Below, piece after piece: positions 56,251 through 63,869 of a DNA stretch of 64,000 nucleotides. Source of the stretch: Bathymodiolus brooksi (lineage: Eukaryota > Mollusca > Bivalvia > Mytilida > Modiolidae); assembly GCA_963680875.1 (NCBI GenBank), contig OY804584.1:93742031-93806030 (forward strand), in the 5' to 3' direction. How positions within the stretch are numbered: position 1 is the stretch's first letter; every line of letters starts with the position of its first letter. The notes under the pieces are model-generated. The model worked only from the letters and a program-made list of their open reading frames with translations. It had not been told where the DNA came from and did not search any database. The position numbers and the translations under genes were made by a program.

Positions 56251-57873
56251 CAAAACAAGGAATACTGGCAATAGTAGGCTGACGATACAGAGTGAAGACA
56301 AACAAAACAAGCGACACTGGCAATAGTAAGCTCAAGATACAGAGGGAAGACAAACAAAACAAAGGACACTGGCAATAGTGGGATTAAGATACAGAGTGAA
56401 GACACAAGGGACACTGGCAATAGTAGACTCAAGATACAGAGTGAAGACAAACAAAACAAGGAACACCGGCAATAGTAGGATCACGATACAGAGTGAATAC
56501 AAACAAAACAAGGAACACTGACAATAGTAAGCTCAAGATACAGAGTGAAGACAAACAAAACAAGGAACACTGGCAATAGTAGACTCAAGATGCAGTGAAG
56601 ACAAACAAAACAAGGGACACTGGCAATAGTAGGCTCAAGATACAGAGTGAAGACAAACAAAACAAGGAACACTGGCAATAGTAGGCTCAAGATACAGAGG
56701 GAAGACAAACAAAACAAGGGACACTGGCAATAGTAAGCTCAAGATCCAGAGTGAAGACAAACAAAACAAGGAACACTGGCAATAGTAGGCTCAAGATACA
56801 GAGGGAAGACAAACAAAACAAGGGACACTGGCAATAGTAAGCTCAAGATACAGAGGGAAGACAAACAAAACAAGGGACACTGGCAATAGTAAGATCAAGA
56901 TACAGAGTGAAGACAAACAAAACAAGGAACACCGGCAATAGTAGGCTCATGATACAGAGTGAAGGCAAACAAAACAAGGAACACTGGCAATAGTAGGCTC
57001 AAGATACAGAGGGAAAACAAACAAAACAAGGGACACTGGCAATAGTAAGCTCAAGATACAGAGGGAAGACAAACAAAACAAGGGACACTGGCAATAGTAG
57101 GATCAAGATACAGAGTGAAGACAAACAAAACAAGGAATACTGGCAATAGTAGGCTGACGATACAGAGTGAAGACAAACAAAACAAGCGACACTGGCAATA
57201 GTAAGCTCAAGATACAGAGGGAAGACAAACAAAACAAAGGACACTGGCAATAGTAGGATTAAGATACAGAGTGAAGACACAAGGGACACTGGCAATAGTA
57301 GACTCAAGATACAGAGTGAAGACAAACAAAACAAGGAACACTGGCAATAGTAGGATCACGATACAGAGTGAATACAAACAAAACAAGGAACACTGACAAT
57401 AGTAAGCTCAAGATACAGAGTGAAGACAAACAAAACAAGGAACACTGGCAATAGTAGACTCAAGATGCAGTGAAGACAAACAAAACAAGGGACACTGGCA
57501 ATAGTAGGCTCAAGATACAGAGGGAAGACAAACAAAACAAGGGACACTGGCAATAGTAGGCTCAAGATACAGAGGGAAGACAAACAAAACAAGGGACACT
57601 GGCAATAGTAAGCTCAAGATACAGAGGGAAGACAAACAAAACAAGGAACACTGGCAATAGTAGGCTCAAGATACAGAGGGAAGACAAACAAAACAAGGGA
57701 CACTGGCAATAGTAGGCTCAAGATACAGAGGGAAGACAAACAAAACAAGGGACACTGGCAATAGTAGGCTCAAGATACAGAGGGAAGACAAACAAAACAA
57801 GGGACACTGGCAATAGTAAGCTCAAGATACAGAGGGAAGACAAACAAAACAAGGGACACTGGCAATAGTAGGA
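56124..57873 (+). repeat. Second occurrence of the 875-bp duplicated block
   Basis: Positions 56,124 and 56,481 recur at 56,999 and 57,356 (offset 875). Both copies match the 28.9-30.7 kb block, with offset 27,172 for 28,952 and 29,309. The private GATCCAGAG monomer is present (about 56,743), as are T3 anchors at 56.40 and 57.27 kb. So the T3-type block exists at two places separated by T1/T2-type DNA. Confidence 0.75.
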
Positions 57874-58941
57874 TCAAGATACAGAGTGAAGACAAACAAA
57901 ACAAGGGACACTGGCAATAGTAAGCTCAAGATACAGAGGGAAGACAAACAAAACAAAGGACACTGGCAATAGTAGGATTAAGATACAGAGTGAAGACAAA
58001 CAAAACAAGGGACACTGGCAATAGTAAGCTCAAGATACAGAGTGAAGACAAACAAAACAAGGGACACTGGCAATAGTAAGCTCAAGATACAGAGGGAAGA
58101 CAAACAAAACAAGGAACACTTGCAATAGTAAGCTCAAGATACAGAGTGAAGACAAACAAAACAAGGGACACTGGCAATAGTAGGATCAAGATACAGAGTG
58201 AAGACAAACAAAACAAGGGACACTGGCAATAGTAAGCTCACGATACAGAGTGAAGACAAACAAAACAAGGGACACTGGCAATAGTAGGATCAAGATACAG
58301 AGTGAAGACAAACAAAACAAGGGACACTGGCAATAGTAAGCTCAAGATACAGAGGGAAGACAAACAAAACAAAGGACACTGGCAATAGTAGGATTAAGAT
58401 ACAGAGTGAAGACAAACAAAACAAGGGACACTGGCAATAGTAAGCTCAAGATACAGAGTGAAGACAAACAAAACAAGGAACACCGGCAATAGTAGGATCA
58501 AGATACAGAGTGAAGACAAACAAAACAAGGAACACTGGCAATAGTAAGCTCAAGATACAGAGTGAAGACAAACAAAACAAGGGACACTGGCAATAGTAGG
58601 ATCAAGATACAGAGTGAAGACAAACAAAACAAGGGACACTGGCAATAGTAAGCTCACGATACAGAGTGAAGACAAACAAAACAAGGGACACTGGCAATAG
58701 TAGGATCAAGATACAGAGTGAAGACAAACAAAACAAGGGACACTGGCAATAGTAAGCTCAAGATACAGAGGGAAGACAAACAAAACAAGAGACACTGGCA
58801 ATAGTAGGATCAAGATACAGAGTGAAGACAAACAAAACAAGGAACACTGTCAATAGTAGGCTCAAGATACAGAGTGAAGACAAACAAAACAAGGGACATT
58901 GGCAATGGTAGGCTCAAGATACAGAGTGAAGACAAACAAAA
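57600..58941 (+). repeat. Array-edge zone of alternating AAGCTC / GGAT monomers
   Basis: From about 57.6 kb the GACTC-type monomers disappear, and so do the 50-bp monomers. What remains is GGCTC, then from about 57.9 kb a near-regular alternation of AAGCTC with GGATC or GGATT monomers, a 104-bp dimer. The last monomers gain private changes (GGGACATTGG, AATGGTAGGC) before the array ends at AAACAAAA. Confidence 0.8.
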
Positions 58942-59021
58942 TACAAAAAAACTGACCCCCCCTCTCACAAAAAAAATAAAATATAATAAAAATAATAAAT
59001 ATAATCAAAAAAACAGAGGGC
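58942..59021. other. 80-bp A-rich spacer at the orientation switch
   Basis: This is non-satellite sequence, mostly A and T, with a short C tract (GACCCCCCCTCTC) and AATAAAATATAATAAAAA-like stretches. It separates the + oriented array from the inverted array. It has no coding potential. It may be a remnant of the original insertion or break site, or filler DNA from end joining. Confidence 0.85.
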
Positions 59022-59603
59022 ACTATTGCCAGTGTCCCTTGTTTTGTTTGTCTTCACTCTGTGTCTTGAGCCTACTATTGCCAGTGTTCCTTGTTTTGTT
59101 TGTCTTCACCTTGTATCATGAGCCTACTATTGCCAGTGTTCCTTGTTTTGTTTGTCTTCACTCTGTATCTTGATCCTACTATTGCCGGTGTTCCTTGTTT
59201 AGTTTGTCTTCACTCTGTATCTTGAGCTTACTATTGCCAATGTCCCTTGTTTTGTTTGTCTTCACTCTGTATCTTGATCCTACTATTGCCAGTGTCCCTT
59301 GTTTTGTTTGTCTTCACTCTGTATCTTGAGCTTACTATTGCCAGTGTTCCTTGTTTTGTTTGTCTTCACTCTGTATCTTGATCCTACTATTGCCAGTGTC
59401 CCTTGTTTTGTTTGTCCTCACTCTGTATCTTGAGCCTACTATTGCCAGTGTTCCTTGTTTTGTTTGTCTTCACTCTGTATCTTGATCCTACTATTGCCAG
59501 TGTTCCTTGTTTTGTTTGTCTTCACTCTGTATATTGAGCCTGCTATTGCCAGTGTCCCTTGTTTTGTTTGTCTTCACTCTGTATCTTGAGCCTACTATTG
59601 CCA
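59022..59603 (-). repeat. Inverted satellite segment, about 11 monomers
   Basis: The same satellite now reads in reverse (GTGTCCCTTGTTTTGTTTG on the + strand). There are eleven full 52-bp monomers and a partial one ending at TATTGCCAG. Read on the minus strand, the monomers mostly alternate GGATC with GGCTC/AAGCTC, the class found at the edge of the main array, so it derives from that zone. It is not an exact mirror of the adjacent + monomers: their GGACATTGG and AATGGTAGG changes have no partner here. Confidence 0.95.
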
Positions 59604-59742
59604 GAGTTTCGGCTCCTTTTTTCGCTTCAAAAACGGTTTAGTAAACCAGTCAATCAGCAAAAAAACATCGATATTTGCATTAATTTAATGGGAAGACCAA
59701 AGATTAAACCGTTTTCGAAGCGAAAAAGGGTGCCGAAACTCT
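59603..59742. repeat. Foldback (MITE-like) element closing the satellite
   Basis: The arms 59,604-59,639 (GAGTTTCGGC...) and 59,706-59,741 (...GCCGAAACTC) pair at 33 of 36 positions, around a 66-bp centre. The left arm starts exactly where the satellite monomer breaks off (CCAG then AGTTTCGG). A small palindrome, GGTTTAGTAAACC, lies at 59,635-59,647. I see no clear target-site duplication and no transposase. A non-autonomous foldback transposon or a palindrome formed at the array end are both possible. Confidence 0.8.
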
Positions 59743-60090
59743 ACTTTCACTTTTGGCCCCAAAAGGTGTCCTCCCTTCTTCTTTTTAACACATACCTGGT
59801 GATGTGAAAATATAACTGCGAGCCACTGTGGGTGAACTGGGTACCCATGAAGGTTAAGCAGTTCCTGCTTCTTATAGGACACCAGCAGAATCACTCGTAT
59901 AGTCAGAACCATACCGCTGCATTTTGAATTAAACATATTTTATTTACTCAAAATATCAGCAAATGATATTGAGCACAAGTTATGACAACAATTATTTAAA
60001 GCCTGCTCCCTACAATCATATACATGACAATAACCATACAATGAAATATTAAAATTTACATAAGATGAATAAACAAACAAACAAAAAAGA
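59743..60090. other. AT-rich sequence, no gene recognised
   Basis: I recognise no exon here. A short minus-strand open frame covers 59,685-59,936, but it overlaps the right foldback arm and has no recognised homologue. Its SYKKQELLNL stretch could be a remnant of a dispersed repeat. The end of this stretch is a simple AAAC-rich run (about 60,067-60,087). I specifically looked for the NACA exon that should precede EDLSQQAQ and do not see it. Confidence 0.5.
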
Positions 60091-60219
60091 GAAAGAATCA
60101 ACTAGAGAGACATGATACTTATTAGTAAAAGAAGAAAGAATCAACTAGAGAGACATGATACTTATTAGTAAAAGGAGAAAGAATCAACTAGAGAGACATG
60201 TTACTTATTAGTAAAAGGA
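60091..60219 (+). repeat. 43-bp minisatellite, three copies
   Basis: GAAAGAATCAACTAGAGAGA begins units at 60,091, 60,134 and 60,177. The second and third differ from the first by one or two bases (for example CATGATAC to CATGTTAC). It is unrelated to the 52-bp satellite. Confidence 0.92.
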
Positions 60220-60927
60220 AGAAAAGTTTTCCAAAAAATTAAGAACGAAAAGAGCTGAGACTTGATTAAACAACTATATGGCTATCTTTTAGAAAAACTT
60301 GAACCGCGCAAAAATATCCTTGTTTTGATCTATTGGATTTCCATATACAATGATATTTACATGTATATCTATTTTGCCATATATTCGCAGAATTACAAAT
60401 AAACTTCTTCTAATATTATCAATAGACACAAGAGAAGCTAATATTCAGGCTTATTTATGATAAAGCAAAGTAATAGATATACATTGTAGCAAACCACATT
60501 GGCGCACAAATTCAGAGTGATCTAAAAATGATCTGAAATATTTCCTCAATTTTGCGCATTTATTTGTGAATGTAAATCTTAGCTTATTTTGTATCTTCTA
60601 CAAGCATAAGCTTGTGATACTTGAAATGCACATGTAAATTGAGTCATCAATGGCAACTGATATTCTAAAAATGGTGGTCCAATGCACTATTCTGATAAAA
60701 TTGAGAACTCTTTAAGCCTGCTAAAAGTAGGTCACCATGACCTAGCAAAACGATTTCAGTGCAAATTCGTTATCCATTGAAGAGTGAATGAGAATGCTGC
60801 TAGCACTTGTTTAATTCAGATCATTTCAGTATTTTCAAACAGGATTATTGTGATATAAAATTAAGTCGAATTGGGAACGCTATTACACATTTTACTGTTT
60901 AAGTTTCTATTTATTGATCGATTGAAG
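60220..60927. other. AT-rich, probably intronic sequence before the NACA exon
   Basis: I see no coding exon, RNA gene or repeat that I can name in this stretch. Its end should hold the branch point and 3' splice site for the exon. The tract before the likely acceptor (TTTCTATTTATTGATCGATT) is only moderately pyrimidine-rich, and the acceptor ending GAAG is weak. Confidence 0.5.
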
Positions 60928-61058
60928 ATCTGAGTCAGCAGGCACAAATGGCAGCAGCAGAAAAATTCAAAGCACAAGAAAATCCAGCCGGAATTGGTGG
61001 AGATTTACCCAGCACCATCTCACAGCCAATCCAAGAAGAATCGGAGGAAGAGGGAGAG
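60928..61058 (+). CDS. NACA: Nascent polypeptide-associated complex subunit alpha, one internal exon
   Basis: NACA pairs with BTF3 to form the ribosome-bound heterodimer that shields emerging polypeptides in the cytosol. The exon reads EDLSQQAQMAAAEKFK, a less conserved linker (QENPAGIGGDLPS...), then an acidic QEESEEEGE. In animal NACA this is the link from the end of the NAC domain to the C-terminal UBA domain, where EDLSQQAQ-AAAEKFK and EESEEEE followed by VDETG are family hallmarks. The reading frame stays open for 43 codons and stops at a codon boundary before GTAAGC, exactly where VDETG should continue in the next exon. The left edge is less sure. I chose the AG at 60,926-60,927, which splits the Asp codon. 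The two codons before it also read Ile-Glu, as in the conserved KIEDLS, but an in-frame TGA lies just upstream. Neither neighbouring exon is in the window. A pseudogene fragment is possible but the intact frame and donor argue against it. Confidence 0.85.
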
Positions 61059-61064
61059 GTAAGC
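61059..61064 (+). other. 5' splice site of the NACA exon
   Basis: GAG followed by GTAAGC is close to the metazoan donor consensus. It lies where the protein family would continue from the acidic tail into VDETG. Reading through would give V-S-Y-V, unlike the family. This is what marks the open frame as an exon and not a retrocopy. Confidence 0.85.
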
Positions 61065-61350
61065 TATGTCTGAATTTTGTACATGGAAAGTTATTTAGAT
61101 CAATACAGGAATTCTGAAATTAAATAAATGTTAAAGAGTACATACAAAGGCAAATATCTAACTACAGGACAAATTTTGTAGTTGAAAATTGTCCAAAAAA
61201 AATATTTAGAAGACAATTTGATATTTCCACATGTAAAATATAATTCTATTGATATAAATCCTGTTTCACCCCTACTTAAATAGGCTCTTTTCGGTCCACA
61301 TTTGACCAGAACAGAATACATAATCTGACTTACCTGGAATATAATGCCAT

Positions 61351-61439
61351 GTTTGTAATGATGATAACTTTCCCCAACCTATCGATATCTGAAGATAGTA
61401 ATGATGTTTCAAGCCAGTATCAAATATGATGCAAACATG
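61351..61439 (+). repeat. Diverged intronic repeat, copy 1
   Basis: This shares GTTTGTAAT, ATGATAA, CAACCTATCGATA, GAAAGTAATG/GATAGTAATG, TGTTTCAAGCCAGTA and GCAAACAT, in the same order and at the same spacing, with 62,123-62,210. Identity looks to be about 75-80%. It is an old dispersed or locally duplicated element of unknown family. Confidence 0.75.
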
Positions 61440-61664
61440 ATACCAGAGTTTTAATATTTATATAATTTGGCTAAAATATATTGTTATACCCTTAATGCAT
61501 TATATCGAAATTAGGCTATTTGATTCAAAAGCAAATGTCTTCCTCTTCCACATTCTTCATCTTCTTTAGAAAGAAATGGTAATCTCATTTAAAATAGAGG
61601 AGGATTTTCAAACAGGAGAAAGAACTCCTTTAAGCTCATATAACGACATATGAATCTTCATATT

Positions 61665-61719
61665 TAATAAGCACATACACAGTTTTGAAGAATTCTCATT
61701 TTTAATGAGGGAGTTGCAC
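61665..61719 (+). repeat. Diverged 55-bp repeat, copy 1
   Basis: This begins AATAAGCA and ends ATGAGGGAGTTGCAC. The same frame of conserved words and the same 55-bp length recur 158 bp downstream with roughly 70% identity. Confidence 0.6.
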
Positions 61720-61822
61720 ATTTTGATGAAATATTCCAAATTGGCAAGTGAAAAATGGTAATAACTACTTCAAAAATAGTAAGATCAAAATTATGTCAAG
61801 ATACGTGAATATAATTAATGTT

Positions 61823-61877
61823 AATAAGCATGCATGCAAAGTTTGCATAATTCCTATATAGAATGAAGGAGTTGCAC
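61823..61877 (+). repeat. Diverged 55-bp repeat, copy 2
   Basis: This begins AATAAGCA and ends ATGAAGGAGTTGCAC, aligning without gaps to 61,665-61,719. It lies just left of the poly-G run. Confidence 0.6.
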
Positions 61878-61920
61878 GTGCAAACTTTTGTGATAGAAAT
61901 GGATGAAACACAAACAATAT

Positions 61921-61948
61921 GGGGGGGGGGGGGGGGGGGGGGGGGGGG
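61921..61948 (+). repeat. Run of 28 G
   Basis: Twenty-eight consecutive G on the + strand (the sense strand of the NACA exon) could fold into a G-quadruplex in DNA or RNA. The length is unreliable in most sequencing chemistries. The glycine- and proline-rich open frames over it are artefacts. Confidence 0.9.
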
Positions 61949-62122
61949 AGAGGACTTATGAGTACTTTGTCTATAAGTATATGTACCCCAATTTTTTTTT
62001 TCAACATCTAATGATAAATGAATTTCTTCTGCTGTATAGTATAGTTTTTGATCTTCTGTACACACTAATGAATATGTTAAGCAACCTGAAAATCATTTAA
62101 AACGATACTTGTTAGTACTGAT

Positions 62123-62210
62123 GTTTGTAATTATGATAATGTTCATCAACCTATCGATAAATGACGAAAGTAATGCTGTTTCAAGCCAGTAGAAATCTGA
62201 TGGCAAACAT
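62123..62210 (+). repeat. Diverged intronic repeat, copy 2
   Basis: This is the second copy of the 89-bp element at 61,351, in the same orientation and 772 bp downstream. The shared core is TTTCAAGCCAGTA with CCTATCGATA. Confidence 0.75.
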
Positions 62211-63390
62211 CTTCAGTAATTACGAACAGTTTTGGTTTTTCACTTGAAAACTATTCCATCTATAAATAGAATAATGCAAGCAGTGACATTGAGGAAATAC
62301 AATTAACTATTTAATAAGTAAATTTTCAATGATCCAAATCGAATTCTACAGGAATTCTGTTAATATTTTTAGTAAGTAATCGGTACTGAAGTTAATCAAA
62401 AGGGGGGATAACTTTAGTATTATTTAAGAATTGAATGTATTTTTTTGTAGTTTTATAGGCGTGTAAAAGCGTGGACCGAGGAACGTTTTTTGCATGAAGC
62501 GCTAGCATTTAAATCACACCAAAATTTAATATAGTTGAATTTTTCGTTGTGAATTTTATTTGTGTTAGGGATCGTCGCAAAATGTGACAGTTTTTTTCAA
62601 ATGAAGTTAGTTTCATTTGGCTCAGACCACCCACCCACCCCTCCAAATGAAAGTGTGAAAAACAGAATACCGATGTATTATAAACCAAACTCCACCTAAC
62701 AATATAGGGTTTAGAACCATGTATTCTCCATATGCATGTCATGATAAAGGGTCTATCTATGAATCTTTATCCTTTCAAAATCACAGACACTTGATTTCAT
62801 CTAAGTGTACATATAATTCAACAAACATACTGTACCAATAACATGATATTTATAGATTAATATGGACATCTCTGTAATGTGCATTCTTATAATAAGTGCA
62901 AAGATCTGGAACACTTATTTATTATTTGTTGAGCAGTGCATGCATCTTGTATATCAAGAAATCCATTTAAAGACCTTTCTATACAAGTGAACCATAAAAC
63001 GTTCCAAGAATCGAAAACATTATTTTTTTTTATAATTTGCAAAAGAAGACCGTTGCTTTTAGTTGTACCGCAAACAGGATACATATACACCCATTACTTA
63101 TTCAGTAGCCCGGGGTTCTATGGTACCACGGTAGTTAATGTTTTACCAGAAATAAATAAAATCGGTTATATACCCGAGTGAAAATATTATTTTTATTACT
63201 TCAGCAGATCCCTTCATTCATATCCAATGCATTATTTTTAACCAAAGTATGTTTACGAGTCTATAATCGGCCATCCGCACAACAGCGTCCATTTTATAGG
63301 TCAAGAAAAGGAGATTCCTATGGTACCGAGGTAGTACCGAAAATCAGTCTATGGAGTGCTGTATTATAAGATTTTGACAGATGATCGTAA

Positions 63391-63539
63391 ACCATTCTCT
63401 ATCCAGAGTTGTTGTTCCCGCTATGCTCCACTCAGCTCTGTCAACGCTCATTTGACAAGATATTTGTAAAATTTAAAAACAGTAAAAAAAAAAATGTACT
63501 TAAAATTGTTTTAATTATTGTAAATATCAATAAAGATGA
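63391..63539 (+). repeat. Inner inverted-repeat arm, left
   Basis: It begins ACCATTCTCTATCCAGAGTT and passes through CCCGCTATGCTCCACTC, TCAACGCTCATTT and a poly-A tract to TATCAATAAAGATGA. Its reverse complement matches 63,663-63,807 over almost its whole length, with roughly 85% identity by eye and small indels in the A/T tracts. Confidence 0.85.
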
Positions 63540-63587
63540 AAATAAATCACTCATTTCAAATAAATTCTCTTAAGCTTAAAAATGATT

Positions 63588-63606
63588 CCCCCCCCCACAC
63601 ACACAC
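63588..63606 (+). repeat. C9(AC)5 simple repeat
   Basis: Nine C followed by five AC units lie in the loop of the inverted repeat. It is a short microsatellite of no evident function. Confidence 0.85.
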
Positions 63607-63662
63607 TTCTTGGAGAACTATGTTGCGGAGGTAAAAATTAAAAACGATCACAAATCATTTTA

Positions 63663-63807
63663 CATCTTTATTGATATTTACAATAAATAAATCAATTCTA
63701 AATACATTTTTTTTACTGTTTCTAAATTATACAAAAGTCTTGTAAAATGAGCGTTGACAGAGATAGAGTGGAGCGTAGCGGGAACGACAACTCTGGATAG
63801 AGAATGG
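63663..63807 (-). repeat. Inner inverted-repeat arm, right
   Basis: It runs from CATCTTTATTGATATTTACA through ATGAGCGTTGACAGAG and GTAGCGGGAACGACAACT to AGAGAATGG, the reverse complement of the left arm. The 123-bp loop between the arms holds a C9(AC)n tract at about 63,588-63,606. Confidence 0.85.
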
Positions 63808-63855
63808 AACGTAAGCGTGTAGGTTGGGACTCCACTATACCAAAATAGATCTGCT

Positions 63856-63869
63856 ACTAGGTGGCGCTG
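63856..63869 (+). promoter_or_regulatory. CTCF-like motif
   Basis: ACTAGGTGGCGCTG contains AGGTGGCGC, the core bound by insect CTCF, and agrees with the vertebrate core (ACCAGGGGGCGCT type) at 11 of 14 positions. It lies just outside the right inner arm of the inverted repeat, so it may have spread with a mobile element. A single motif is weak evidence for binding. Confidence 0.3.

Larger units (their letters stand above)
1..58941 (+). repeat. 52-bp satellite array, head-to-tail, open at the left edge
   Basis: The window opens inside a tandem array whose monomer is 52 bp. It runs from GTGAAGACAAACAAAACAAG through a GACACTGG/GAACACTGG block, CAATAGTAG or CAATAATAG, then CTCAAGATACAGA. Many monomers are 50 bp because two bases are lost at ATACAGAGTG (ATACAGTG or ATAGAGTG). 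By hand count the consensus is 26 A, 6 T, 11 G and 9 C, so the + strand is 71% purine, with no CpG and one HinfI site (GACTC) in the commonest form. Recurring classes are GACTC with AATAGTAG or AATAATAG, GGCTC, AAGCTC followed by CAGAGGGAAG, and GGATC/GGATT. The array is unbroken for 58.9 kb and begins upstream of the window. No coding potential is credible: minus-strand open frames start at TTG, the monomer has no ATG on that strand, and the encoded peptide repeats the same residues in three frames. I do not recognise the family. Confidence 0.97.

Noticed and set aside
97..57592. Hundreds of minus-strand open frames of 60-196 codons encoding Leu/Phe/Val/Cys-rich peptides
   Set aside because: They are a by-product of a 52-bp repeat: each monomer shifts the frame by one, so a frame stays open for up to three monomers before TGA. 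They start at TTG, the monomer has no ATG on that strand, and the same residues recur in all frames.
1..58941. CRISPR array
   Set aside because: Repeats abut with no unique spacers, the variation is within the repeat itself, there are no cas genes, and the flanks are eukaryotic (a NACA exon with a splice donor).
58874..59173. Open frame crossing the orientation switch
   Set aside because: It joins satellite, A-rich spacer and inverted satellite. Composition and frame are accidental.
58360..59603. A perfect palindrome around the A-rich spacer
   Set aside because: Private changes in the last + monomers (GGACATTGG, AATGGTAGG) are not mirrored in the inverted monomers, so the two arms are related only as satellite copies.
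59685..59936. Minus-strand 83-codon frame with SYKKQELLNL
   Set aside because: It overlaps the right arm of the foldback element, and I have no recognised family or splice signals. At most it is a decayed repeat fragment.
60921..60926. Ile-Glu codons before the chosen acceptor as part of the exon
   Set aside because: They agree with the conserved KIEDLS, but no AG precedes them and an in-frame TGA lies at about 60,915. I kept the AG at 60,926-60,927 as the boundary and record the ambiguity.
61765..62100. Proline- or glycine-rich open frames over the G run
   Set aside because: They are produced by the mononucleotide tract read in different frames.
62936..63369. Two plus-strand frames of 81 and 63 codons
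   Set aside because: They run into the inverted-repeat cluster, have no conserved motif, and lack convincing acceptor/donor sites. I could not match them to the missing NACA C-terminal exon.
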